Shown here piece by piece: positions 1-10,372 of a stretch of DNA of 64,000 nt; the first letter of the stretch is position 1; each line of letters begins with the position of its first letter. Origin of the DNA: Crambe crambe (taxonomy: Eukaryota > Porifera > Demospongiae > Poecilosclerida > Crambeidae). Below the pieces are notes generated by a model. It had not been told where the DNA came from and made no database searches. It saw only the letters and a list, made by a program, of their open reading frames with translations. Position numbers and translations under genes: made by a program. The stretch covers positions 2,555,488 through 2,619,487 of the forward strand of contig OZ004585.1 in NCBI GenBank assembly GCA_963924555.1. The letters are read 5' to 3'.

Positions 1-430
1 AGTGACAGGTGCAAGGTCACAGGTGTGATTGTTCAGGAAATCACAGTTGGTATGCACTGAATTATCCAATCTGTAATGTACTTCGAAAGATATCTTTGAA
101 GTGACACGTGCATGGTCACAGGTGTGATCGTAAAAAAGGATATCACAGTTAGTATGCACCAAGTTATCCCTTGAAAATGAAAGCCAGAATGGATGTGTCA
201 TATATACATAGATTGTTTCTTTCTTTGACCGTAGGCATAGTAACCACATTAGTTCCTAGTTTACACATGTAACATGTTCTCTCTTCTAATCACACTACTT
301 TAGAGGAGAAAAACAAGTTGTCAAAGAAAAATAGACATGGCTAAGCAAGTAGCTAGGCATGGTCAAATTGCATCTTCATTTTCTAATAGCTTGGGGAAAA
401 AGGGGGGGGGGGGGTTGCAACCCCCTCAAC
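1..430. repeat. Satellite-like units and G-run, inverted relative to 31.2-31.9 kb
   Basis: Two units of about 120 bases recur here, each with GTGACA, a GGTCACAGGTGTGAT motif and ATATCACAGTTAGTATGCACC. The same units appear in the opposite orientation from 30885 to 31470. The stretch from about 370 to 430 (AGCTTGGGG, a long G run, then GTTGCAACCCCCTC) is the reverse complement of 31880-31935. This is therefore an inverted copy of one larger repeat. No gene is visible. Confidence 0.6.
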
Positions 431-1428
431 CCTGGATCCAGCCCTGGTTGTTGGTAAAATAAGGGTCAAGGGTTAACTTAGCCCTAAAAGTGGTCTGGCC
501 ATGGCCTGACTGGCCTGACCAGTTGCTATGGGCCTGCATGTCATCACTGGGAAAACCAGGAGAAGAGAATGTTCAATTCTTTATTTGTGGTGAAAAGACT
601 ATAATCGGCGAGTGCAAAACATTATATGATGCCTTTATTAATCTAATATGTACTTTGATATTTTTTATCCCAAACCACTTTTGGACTTACAATTTTTAAT
701 ATAAAAGATACTCAAACCCCCCACCACGTTTATCCAAACTTTTACAAAATATGTCAGCAATTATTGTTTAAAAATTTTTCCTTTAAAAATTTATGCCATA
801 GATTTTTATATCATTTCCTCATTAATTTTTGTTGAAATTTTATTGTTTATTTGATCAAAGAAAGACCAAGAGTGGGTTACTGCTATGTGTTTCAATTCAG
901 TAGCACCCGTGGTGTATATAGAAACACCCATAATGGTAGAGCAGTGACACCATCAGGGCATAAATCCAACACCCCTGGGGGTTTCATAGTGACATGATGG
1001 AGTGTAAACAAAACACCTGTGTGGTATAAGAGTGACATTATGGTGGTATAAGTGTAACACCCTTGGGGTATAAAATTGGTGGAATATGGGTGTACACATA
1101 ACATCCTTGGATGTGACAGTGGCATGATAAGGGTGTATTAGTAACACTCCTTGCAACACTCTCACAAGTGTAGTATTAACACCCATAGGGGAGCCCCAGC
1201 ATAGCGTCAGTTATAGCACCAAAAAAAGGTGTTGTTGTAACACCCCATTTTTAACAGTGAGCTAATAGCCATTCTGAAGCGGTGCCAATTTCCTGTGCGG
1301 GCGATGGACCTGTAACATGAATATCATTAACAGTAGCCATAACTGTTATTTTTAGTGCATGGCTATAATATTTTTGGTATACTGTTATTTTTAGTGGCTG
1401 TAGAGTAGCAACTAACAAAGACTTTCTC
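431..1428. repeat. Intergenic, with a degenerate AACACCC-rich repeat at about 899-1256
   Basis: From about 899 to 1256 a loosely repeated unit with AACACCC, GTGGTATA and GTGACATNATGG occurs several times, always degenerate. The block ends in AACACCCCATTTTTAACAGTG, which looks like the end of a TIR element, but no clean partner end was found. The short reading frames here have low-complexity composition and no family resemblance. Confidence 0.4.
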
Positions 1429-2010
1429 TAGCCTCATTCCCAAGCCCACAGCTATACACTGATTGCGCAACATTAAATCGTCATTTCCAACACAGTTGGC
1501 TTGTCGAGAGCATCCCTCCACCTAGATGTGAACAGGGCTTCAGGATCACAAAAGAAGACACTGTCAGTGCAAAGGCTCGAGTCTGAAGCAAGAGATACCG
1601 TTTTGAGATGAGATGACCACCGATTTCACGCCTCTCACTCTCTTTCTAAGAGTTTCAACTTGGTAAACCATCAGTGCAATGAGTGGAGACACTACCAGCA
1701 CAGCGCTGGTTTTCTGACTGCCAGCCAGGAAGGGAAGCACTTGGTAGCACAGACTCTTCCAGACGTCTGGTTCACGAAACTACCTGCGGGGAGACACACA
1801 CGGAGACATCTCCACCCTCATAAATGGTTGAATGGCCAGGCGTTGCTCTTCTTTCAAAGCAAGAATGAACCAAACTTCTCCAACGATCTTATGAAATTAA
1901 CCACACCCATTATTCTTATGTAGTAGTAAAGGTATACAGATATTACGATGTAGTATGTGGAAGCCCTGGCATTTTAACGCATGCGCAATCAGTGTATACC
2001 AGGCCCTAAG
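1429..2010. mobile_element. Relic of the TAGCCTCGT TIR family
   Basis: The left end reads TAGCCTCATTCCCAAGCCC followed by TACACTGATTGCGCAAC. The right end, read on the minus strand, is GGGCCTGGTATACACTGATTGCGCATGCG. The inner part matches the TIR of the element at 63079-63674 (GAGCCTGGTACCCACTGTTTGCACATGCG, similar base by base). The right outermost segment is missing and no target duplication is visible, so this is a decayed copy. An 87-codon frame at 1660-1923 has no recognised similarity. Confidence 0.5.
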
Positions 2011-2480
2011 ATTGTATAGCAAAGGCAGTAAAGCTGGCTAACTAATTCTTTTATGCACTGGGCTACACTCAAATTAATGTGCCATGGATAGTCTTAACTG
2101 TACTTTATAGCCCGTTGCCATGGTAACGGACCGATTTACACGGATTTATAAATGTGATACAGTGCATGTAATTGTAGCCTGGGGTGGTGTTTTCAGGGAA
2201 AAGTTAGATATAGATTCTGCAAAGTTGATATTGTACTTTTAAGGAGTTGTGACTAGACTGAAAGGTGAGTATGTGACAGTATAGAGTTCTGTCCTTATAC
2301 CATAGATACTATAACCTCCGGACACGGGATTGGAAACGGGTGGTTCGCGCGAGATTTTAGAATACAATCCGCGTTGTTTGCTGAGTCAGCAAAGACGTTG
2401 CTAAACGGTAGCTAAGGCAGTGTTGATTCTCTATTATACCAAGTTAAATTATTATAATTACAGCATAGTTGTAGCGAATA

Positions 2481-3474
2481 ATGGCTGAAGCTATAGGAGA
2501 AACGTCTTCAACTGCAAGTAAGCATAGTAAATTTCCTTTAAACCAGCTATTATAGCTATATAATTCACTGTTTAGGCCCCTCTCAGTCTGAGATATTCAT
2601 TCAGGCAGTAAAAGACATTTTGGAAGATGATGGGTTTAAACTTCCTTCATCAAATGCTTCTGCATCTCTGCAAGCTGCAAGAGAGTTATATGCATGGTGC
2701 CTGGACTGCAAGAATGAAAGTCAGCTTTCAAGTTTTGCTGCTTTAATCCATAGCAAACTTGAAACAGCTCTGACTAAGTCAGCTGTAAATATTCAAAAAC
2801 AAAGAGAGAAAATGTGGGGGATTTACCATAGCATTCGTTCATCAGATGAATTCGTCGTAATGTGGAAGAAATTCTTGGTGTCATCACCAAAATGTGCTGA
2901 ATCTCCCATACTTTTCCAAAATATCACTGATAGGATTTTTAGAAAAATGATGGCCATGGTGTTTACTTCCATTGATGAACAAGATGGGGGATCTACTGTT
3001 ACAGCAGCATGTCCTTTGTCTTATCAAGAGACTAACGCTTTGAGGTATGCTGCTGGATACATATATAGAACTGTGAAGGACAGAGTGATGAAAAAATCTA
3101 TGGAGTGGTTATTGAGTTTAGAGGAGCTTTTGGATGAAGAGCTGGCTATAGAAGAAGCAGCAGTCCCATCTTCCAGCAACTGGATCCACAATGTGAACAG
3201 AGGTGGCTTATATTTTGTATCAGATGATGCATTTGACGTTTTCATTGCCATAGAAAATGTCATTAGGAGGTACTATTGTAGGAGCAAGGCTAGAGAATTA
3301 TCATGTGGGAAAAAAGAAGAAATCATGGAAGAAGTGATGAGAGATGAAGAAGTGAAAATGAATTGGTCTATAGTTGCACTGGATATGAATGTCGAAATTG
3401 GGAAGGAGTTGCTGAAAATGATTGTTGAAGAGTGGATCAAGATAGGGGGTTCTCATTTGCTGGTGCGTGGTTAG
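2481..3474 (+). CDS. P-element accessory protein of unknown function (two exons)
   Basis: Function is unknown. Exon 1 runs 2481-2517 (MAEAIGETSSTA), followed by a GTAAGC donor; the intron ends at TTTAG, 2575, and exon 2 runs 2576-3474. The splice keeps the frame: the last base of exon 1 plus GC makes a serine codon, and the frame reads PSQSEIFIQAVKDILEDDG into the long open frame. The protein is about 310 residues, acidic and helix-rich. Near its middle it has a W-x3-V-NRGGLYFVSD motif followed by an alternating hydrophobic stretch. The same motif (WTDLVDRRGG, then IYISDTMFSLF) recurs in the relic at 61937-62150, also between P-type ends. Similar proteins of unknown role occur in cnidarian and sponge genomes (from memory). 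It converges on the transposase gene with about 150 bases between their stops. It may aid transposition or DNA binding, but that is inference. Confidence 0.75.
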
Positions 3475-3625
3475 AACTTTATAAGCAGAGGTCGAAAAAG
3501 TCCCTCCAACGTTCTAAAGGGCTGCGCAAAGTCCTCATCACAGATAAATCAAGTAGCTAATTAATTATAACAGAATTCATGCATGCATACGTATATTATT
3601 TTCTGAATACAATTATAATAATGAT

Positions 3626-6539
3626 TCATTCATGTTTGGAAATCCTTCTCCGCTTTGGAATGGGTGCATTTTCTTTTTCCAAATCAGGTTTGGAACTGTG
3701 AGCTCTGCAATTGCCTCTAACAGGACCTCTACAAAATGTATTAATCACCCGTAGTGCTTGAGTGTTGTTGATGAATTCTTTGACACTAGGATTATCATGA
3801 GTTCCACCTCTTTGTCGCTGGCACCCAAAAAAATTTTCTAGTGGATCCTGACAAAGGTGCTCACTCAAAAAAACTTTCACTCCATCAATGGAAAACAGAT
3901 ATGGCACCAATTCCGTAAATGATAATACTATAACAAGGAAATTAATATAATTATTGTAGCAAGCTAACAGGATGCTCTTATAGCTACCTGTCATTCTCAA
4001 ACCCAGCAAGGTCTCAGGGCTAAGGAGCATTTTCTTTTTTTCAACTTTGGAAAACCCTTTCCTTCCTTTTACACTCTCCTTCCAATCATCCAAATAAACA
4101 AGAAATTCCTCCTTTAGCCACTATAATAATTTTAAAAAATCATCAAAGGTAGGAGTAGCTATAATCATGCATTCAGTTCAACCTTTAGCCTAAAATCAGT
4201 TGCCGACCGATAAGGCTGCTTAAAAACTTTCTGTTGCAGTCGTCCAGTATTATAGGAGTTGACATTCAAACAATCGAAAAACTTATCAAACATTGAAACA
4301 AATTTGACTGTTTCATTAGTATCTGATCCTCCCATCAACTGCAATGCCTTGCTCACTGTTTCACTCATAACCTATTATTGTGTGTGATTTAGCTATTACT
4401 ATTTTGTGATGATTCTGATCAATATACCTGAGCGGCCAAATCTACTCTCATTTTCGAGAAAGATGTGAGATAAACATGTTCACGTTTTAACTTTGGGGCA
4501 ATTGCCAGCCCAGGAAACTCTCTCTCAGCTCCAGCATCTCTGTGATAAAGACTAAGCAATTGGTTCCACTTGATTTCTTTGCCATTGCACTAGAAATAAT
4601 TAATAATAATGACATGATCTACTGTTAATAATTAATGTTGCTCACCCAGAGATTTCTTTTGGAACTTGCCCAAGCATTTCTCACAGTTTTTATTAGATGT
4701 GGAGGGTCTGAGAAGAAGTATAGCTGCCTCTTCTCTGCAGTATATGGGTTTGTCACCTTGTATACTACTTCACCATGCTTGCATTTGGTTTTATGAATTT
4801 TCATCAGACACCGATTGGCAGAAGCTCCATCAGCAGTAGCAGCTAGCACCTTCAAACCAATTCTTTCCAAACGATATACTGCTTCCCAGAATGGGTCAAA
4901 CAGTAAGTCACCAGATAGTGTGGCACATGGAAATTGGGAATAGGGGAATTGAAGTGATGAAAAGAGACCTCGAACCATAAAAACTAGCATTGTCTTGGCC
5001 AATGGTTGGTCATCAGTTGTCTCATCTCTCTCCACTAGCTGCTGAAACTGGAGGAGCTGTTCATTTGTGTCTCCAATATTGGCAAATCCAATGAGTGCTC
5101 CAGAGTGCTTATCGTACACAAGGTCTTCCCTCAGGTGCATTTCATCCATGACAAGTACTACACATTTCTCCCATTCTTTTGCCTGATCAGGTTTGGTAGC
5201 ATCTATAAGCTGCTTATCCACTTCGGCAGAGAATCCTGTGCTGGATTGCACATAATAGGTGTAGTCCCTCAGAGTTCGCTGGGATGGCAGCACAATGCAG
5301 CCACTGTCCCTAAGGGTCTCATAGGCTCTGCTAGATAAGTGTCTCAAATAGAGGCACCATTTTATCATTAAAGGATGCCATCTCATTGATCGTGCATTTT
5401 TCAAGGATGCTGCCTTCTGTTGCTGTTCCCAGAAAAGTTTTTGAAATGAGTTTTCAGGAAAATCGGCACTGACGATACCTCTGTTTTCTTCCATTATATC
5501 TACCAGATCTATGTGAGTAGCTTCATCCACATCTACTCCCATCTCCTCAGTGATCTGAGTGATCTTTGCTGAGATACGATCTAGTCGTAACTTTGTCTGT
5601 CTCTGAAGGGTGTGCATATTCTGTAATCTAAGATTTTTTTCTGAAGATGACAGATATCGATAGTTGACGTGGCTGCTAGGGGCTGTACTTGTCACAGGCT
5701 TTGATGAATTATGTCTAGTAAGCATGGAGTGTAAGGCCTTTCGGTGTTTTTCGCATGCAGGACATCTCTGTACCCCTGAGATCAATACTTCACATGCTTT
5801 GTGTCTGATTGTGGAATTGAATCGAACATCCACTGTAGCTATGACTTCAGAACCTAAGTATATACATGACGCATTCAGTGTGATTCCAATATAAATTAAT
5901 CACTATAGCTATAGTTGCTACGTACCTGCTACATTCATGAATTTCCCTCTATTAAAGTGGAAAATTTGGCATCATTATTTCCAACACAAATGGTGCCAGC
6001 ATCAAGTTCTTTGATGATGACTTCAATATCAGCAACTGAGACCGTAAACTGTGGTAGTTGGGATGCAAAAGGAGACAAGGTTGTATCAATTTGTTCTCCC
6101 AATAAACACAATGACCAGGAAAAATCAGCTTTTACTCTCAAACTGAAATAAATTTCTTCTCCAGAGGAAGCAGATCGTGACACAATTTTGCATAGCACCA
6201 TCACTCCCTCCAACCCTGTGTGCTCAGTTGCATTGATCCATCCTGATTATTACAAGTTATGGGACTGAAATAGTTTAATATCATGACTAGCTATAATTAT
6301 TAATAATCACCTTTAGGGAGAATTTTTGCTGAAGTGACTCTGGAATGCAATTTTTCAATGGAATCTAATGGAGACTCAGTTAATAGAGATCGTGGCAATG
6401 ATATAATAAAAGAGAGCTTTTCTAGTGGTATGGAGACAGTCAGCACTGAGATATCACTACGTGGTATTCGAATTGGATAAAATCCATACTTTTTTCGTTT
6501 CTCATTTTTTCGATGCACACTGAGTCTCAGTTTACCCAT
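3626..6539 (-). CDS. P-element/THAP9-like transposase, multi-exon, with a probable frame break
   Basis: This is the transposase of the surrounding P-like element, which would cut and join DNA at the TIRs. Exons inferred on the minus strand: 6539-about 6311; about 6232-5925; about 5853-4648; 4589-4428; about 4376-4187; about 4126-3987; about 3937-3626. Family landmarks: WHPLMIKWCLYLRHLSS and LPSQRTLRDYT; the first catalytic Asp in VLVMDEMH; TADGASANR; SDPPHLIKTVRNAWASSKR; exon 4 with W-x3-EIKWNQLLSLY and RDAGAEREFPGL; exon 5 with TVKFVSMFDKFFDCLNV; and the C-terminal CQDPLENFFG then DNPSVKEF block. A basic PKRRR near the end may be a nuclear signal. Exon 2 seems to hold a one-base shift near 5940-5955: its frame stops just before the GTACGT donor, while the neighbouring frame (KFMNVAG) splices correctly into exon 3. 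The element may therefore no longer be autonomous. No N-terminal THAP finger is visible. Confidence 0.82.
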
Positions 6540-7570
6540 CTTATAATAATAAAATGATCAATCATTATTACTGAAACTAGAACAATCATATCCTGTTATA
6601 AATTTGGTCCTGATAAAGATCCCCCATGAGCTATGGATGGTTGTAGCATAAATATAATGTGTAACTCAAGGCCTACACTAAAAGTTAACTCCTCTAACTA
6701 TGGACATGCAAAATTACTTTTATGTAGCTACAATATCAGCTAGTTATTTTTTATGGTAAACTTCTCCCAGACTGGTAAATTGAGCACACAATTACACACA
6801 TTAATGGCCTCCTGAACTTAGAAAACCCAGATTTTTTTCCAGTAATATTCAAGTCTTAGAAAAAAAAATCATTCTATAACAAACTTTATCTCTATGTATA
6901 CCATTTGGTGGAAAATTTAATGCAAAATAGTTTAATTCAACACAGAAAACCTTTCACACAGTTTTCTTCTCCATAAATTTACCAACCACGGCAAAAACTA
7001 GCCATATCAATGAACTAGGGTTTAAAATTTTGTTTTAAGTATCAAAATGAGTAGTATAAAGTATTAGATAAATTATTTTCTTACCGGCTCGCTCTATTCA
7101 TCCGTTTCAGAGCGCTGTCTTTGTTTTCCTTTTATGAGCGGTCAACAAAAATTACAACGCGGAGTGCACGCAAGCAATTCAATGGTTGTCATAGGCGCAC
7201 GTGAGCCCGTTTCCAATCCCGTGTCCGGAGGTTATAGTATCTATGCTTATACTAACTACTCTCAGAAAAGAATTTTAATATTATTCATTGAACACGGTGC
7301 GCACGCTATAATGATATTCATTGACCACATTCCCCATTTCAAACCCAACAAGCTTCGCCCGAGGGGCGAGTGCTTATAATTCACTACAAACCCACGCGTG
7401 TGGTTAATAACTATTACTTACAGCCTATTTGAGTGCTACATCAAAGGGAAGCCACCAGTTTTAATTCTAGTACATTGTGGCTACTTCAAAGACCAGACAG
7501 TTGATATGAATTGGCTACTATTATAACATGTCCAATTGAATTTTATGGTTTGTGATAGTACATCTCTATG

Positions 7571-8228
7571 GGGTGTCTTGATTCGGTGGAATGGACTAGT
7601 GGAATGGAATAGTGGAATGGAATACTGGAATGGTGGAATGCTTCAGAGGGCATACCTTATCAAGATCATCCAGCACATTATTCAGCTTTGGTGTCTAGAT
7701 TCAGTGGATCGATGGAATGGGAATATACTGGAATCTAAGATTTAGATTATTAACACACGTTCCGACTTCTATATTGCATGGGTATTAAATCTATGCAACA
7801 ATTGTACCAATTCAGATGCAGGAATCTATACCATACATCAGTGTGATGCAGTTAAAGGTGGATGTAGCAGCTTTGTGTTAAACATAACCATGAAAAAAAT
7901 TGCTTTTGCAGAAGGTTGGAGTGCACAAGAGGAGACGTGATCATGTTGATCACCCATTACTACTATGGATTTTTGCTGAGTAACATATCTACATATCACT
8001 TGAATGTAGCTAGCCCATGGAACAGTGGAATAGAATACAGTGCACAAGAGGAGACGTGATCATGTTGATTACCTGTTACTACTACTATGGATGTTTGCTG
8101 AGTAACACCAAAGCTGAATAATGTGCTGGATGATCTTGATAAGGTATGCCCTCTGAAGCATTCCACCATTCCAGTATTCCATTCCACTATTCCATTCCAC
8201 TAGTCCATTCCACCGAATCAAGACACCC
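7571..8228. mobile_element. Foldback element with about 125 bp arms
   Basis: The left arm starts GGGTGTCTTGATTCGGTGG and runs through GGAATGG repeats and a TTATCAAGATCATCCAGC segment to about 7695. The right arm at about 8103-8228 is its reverse complement. The spacer holds a direct duplication of a unit of about 65 bases starting GTGCACAAGAGGAGACGTGA, at 7920 and 8040. The arms contain a tandem of GGAATGG-type pentamer/heptamer repeats. No coding potential; probably a non-autonomous foldback transposon. Confidence 0.7.
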
Positions 8229-8323
8229 GTTATAGCAAGCCTTTACCTCGGGCAGTATGTGATTTATCACCTTTGCCCTCGGGCGGATAAATCACATACA
8301 GCCCTCGAAGGCATGCTATAACT
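8229..8323. repeat. Short hairpin element
   Basis: GTTATAGCAAGCCTT and CCTCGGGCAGTATGTGATTTA pair with TAAATCACATACAGCCCTCG and AAGGCATGCTATAAC. It abuts the foldback element with no gap. It is hairpin-forming, non-coding and of unknown origin. Confidence 0.55.
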
Positions 8324-8386
8324 ATTACGTAATTTGTAGGTCATTCCACAACCACGAAGGCTGTATGTAGTCTGAGTGGTTGTGGT

Positions 8387-8513
8387 AACATAAAATTCAG
8401 AACACCAAACCAAGATTTTATATAGGCTTCTTTTCAAAGTGGCTTTATAGAGTTGGTACTTAGCTAAATGGAAGCTATTGTAAATTCTAGTTTGGTATTC
8501 TGAATTTTATGTT
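8387..8513. mobile_element. MITE with AACATAAAATTCAGAA ends
   Basis: The left end AACATAAAATTCAGAACACC pairs with the right end GGTATTCTGAATTTTATGTT, enclosing about 90 bases. A related element lies at 50332-50440 (AAATTCAGAATACCAAACCA to AATTCTGGTTTGGT). Non-coding. The gene-free stretch continues to 8945 with no recognisable content. Confidence 0.6.
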
Positions 8514-8945
8514 GCACAGGAATCCATTACTGTAACCTATATTTGGGCATTGTTATCATAAATCACCCTGATCAACTTCCTGGGTTATATTGTGGTTGTG
8601 CATACTAAAAACAACACAACACAAAACTGAAGTCATGGAAACATGATAGTTCTAGCTACTTATGTTTTATTTCTAAAAAAAAATAATCCTGCTCTTCAGG
8701 TTTAAAACATAATTATGGTATCTGCCAGCTGAAGGGACAGTTGATAATAATGGAACTGATAATAGATCAAAGACATAATAAAAAATAGAGTGTTATTAGT
8801 TCCTCTATGCATGCAGAGAGAAAGTAATGCAATCAAATGTTTACGTATAATAAAACTTAAATAAGTTATCCTTGCACATGAAAAGAAGTGAAAGTTAATA
8901 AAGCTAAGGGTTGACATAAACTGTTTTCATAAACATAAATTCTAC

Positions 8946-9053
8946 AGTATACAAGTGTGCTGTGGACACCATTGGTGTTCGTGTCCAGATACGAACACTT
9001 TACACACACCAAAGTGTCCATAGTATACTTTATTTTTACAGTGTATACATGGC
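8946..9053. repeat. Small imperfect inverted repeat
   Basis: ACAGTATACAAGTGTGCTGTGGACACCA pairs imperfectly with TGGACACTTTGGTG-type sequence read from ACACCAAAGTGTCCATAGTATACT at the other side, with GTTCGTGTCC/GATACGAACAC in the centre. It is probably a small MITE lying just beyond the 3' end of the DUF1647-type gene. Confidence 0.4.
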
Positions 9054-9078
9054 AGCTGGATCATGTCATGACATAAAA

Positions 9079-10137
9079 TTAATACTCTCCTAATGTTACT
9101 GATGTTATGGGTGATTCCTTACACTTAGAAACGTAAGCAGCATACATCTCAGTAGGTTCGCGAAGTATTTCAATTCCACTTGAACCATTGATTTTTATTC
9201 CGTCAACCTCATTGAAAGCTTCACTGACAGCCGTAGAATGGTCACGTATCAGTATAGCATTGAGAGCAGATTGGTCATATCTGTGACAACCTGCATAATC
9301 ATTCATCGGCCTCTGAAAGTCACATCCAAAGAGACCAGCACCAGGTGGAGCAATGCATTCAGGATGAAGTGCACAGTCAACCCATTTCAGCAAAAACTTA
9401 TTCTTAACGAAGTCATTTGCCTGAAAAACAAGTGAGTTGGCTTCAAACTGTGGTGCAGCTGTCATCATCTGTTCTCTGGTCATATTATTCATGTGAAGGT
9501 ACTCAAACATTCTATCATGTGTTGTTCTTATAACATTGTTTATCCTACGTAGTGGCAGGATTGGAAATTTTATGATATTAGCAACATATTCCAAGAAATT
9601 AGGAGTTATACGACAGCTAGAATCACACCAAAAAAATACTTCATGTTCTTCACTCAGTTCTTTAATGATCAATGGCTTCCAGGCATAAGTGAACAGGTCT
9701 TTAGTATGAGGAGGATATTTGCTGAAGTTAAACTTTCTTATTTCTGTGTTACAATAAGATGATACATTTTTTTGCTCTATCAGGTTCAGTCCCAAGTCAT
9801 AAACAATGATCTTATTTCGTGGTAAAAGTGCATGTATTGAGCCAAAAAAGTCTTTGCTTTCTTCAAAATGATTGCTTGAGAGAGCAGTCACTACTACCAT
9901 CTTGCACAGTATATAGTTTGTACAATTACAGGTCGGATGTTCATTTCCTCCCTTAGAGGGACATAGGTCCTCTAATTTCTTTTCAGCTGCCACAGAACAA
10001 CAAGATTGGTGAGATTTGACTCTAACTGATAATTGAAAAGGAGGTATGGGTGCACATGATTTTCTTAGAATATAAAAAGCTAGTACCATACAAAGTAACA
10101 CCAATACTGCCAGAATTTGTCTCTTTATTCTCTTCAT
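9079..10137 (-). CDS. DUF1647-like type II membrane protein, copy 1
   Basis: Intact single-exon frame of 352 residues starting MKRIKRQ. Residues about 8-26 (a V/L-rich stretch after basic residues) form one membrane anchor, so a Golgi/ER type II topology with a lumenal C-terminal domain is likely. A cysteine-rich stem (CCSVAAEKKLEDLCP, then CNC and C) follows. The lumenal domain opens with VVVTALSSNHFEES and continues with IIVYDLGL, RKFNFSKYPPHTKDL, YAWKPLIIKEL and FFWCDSSCRI. It ends with HPECIAPPGAGLFGC and YAGCHRYDQSALN. This motif order resembles the DUF1647 family, best known from nematodes and plausibly glycosyltransferase-like (family knowledge; the activity is inference, and the aspartate in WCDSS is the obvious candidate metal or sugar ligand). 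Paralogues lie at 37274-38296 and 52465-53622. Confidence 0.8.
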   Translation of the reverse strand: MKRIKRQILAVLVLLCMVLAFYILRKSCAPIPPFQLSVRVKSHQSCCSVAAEKKLEDLCPSKGGNEHPTCNCTNYILCKMVVVTALSSNHFEESKDFFGSIHALLPRNKIIVYDLGLNLIEQKNVSSYCNTEIRKFNFSKYPPHTKDLFTYAWKPLIIKELSEEHEVFFWCDSSCRITPNFLEYVANIIKFPILPLRRINNVIRTTHDRMFEYLHMNNMTREQMMTAAPQFEANSLVFQANDFVKNKFLLKWVDCALHPECIAPPGAGLFGCDFQRPMNDYAGCHRYDQSALNAILIRDHSTAVSEAFNEVDGIKINGSSGIEILREPTEMYAAYVSKCKESPITSVTLGEY

Positions 10138-10267
10138 CTATCAAAGTTTCTGTCTGTACCACTAGTCAATGTATCATAGCTAGCAAAGATAGTCAAGATA
10201 GCAATACAAAGTCTAGCTACTGCTAGCGAAGTGTCTGGCTACGCAAGACTATATACAGAAGATTTCA

Positions 10268-10372
10268 CGATCTTTGCAACTGCAAAAGCCAGTCACGTGA
10301 TCAATATGAGGAATCTGACCAATCAGTAGGGTTCAATTACTTCCGCTTTTGGCTTTCCCGTTGCAAAGATCG
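10268..10372. mobile_element. Small MITE, CGATCTTTGCAA ends
   Basis: CGATCTTTGCAACTGCAAAAGCCAG at the left pairs with GCTTTTGGCTTTCCCGTTGCAAAGATCG at the right. It lies upstream of the DUF1647-type gene at 9079-10137, about 130 bases from its start codon. From here to 10929 nothing coding is visible. Confidence 0.55.

Larger units (their letters stand above)
2301..7245. mobile_element. P-element-like DNA transposon with two convergent genes
   Basis: The ends are long inverted repeats: CATAGATACTATAACCTCCG and the following bases to GGAAACGGG at 2301-2340, and their reverse complement at 7206-7245. The flanks carry CTTATAC at 2294-2300 and again at 7246-7252, a 7 bp target duplication that may be 8 bp with one mismatch; P elements make 8 bp duplications. 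Inside are a plus-strand gene of unknown function (2481-3474) and a multi-exon P-type transposase on the minus strand (3626-6539). The element is about 4.9 kb, and the near-identical ends suggest fairly recent insertion. No THAP zinc finger was recognised upstream of the transposase core. Confidence 0.88.

Noticed and set aside
892..1186. Overlapping minus-strand frames of 77 codons each
   Set aside because: They overlap in different frames over degenerate AACACCC-type repeats and have repeat-like composition.
10268..10372. Left TIR of PIN-CXC copy A
   Set aside because: It is a self-contained small inverted repeat, and neither CAGTCGAATGG nor ACCGGAAGT is present in the right orientation.
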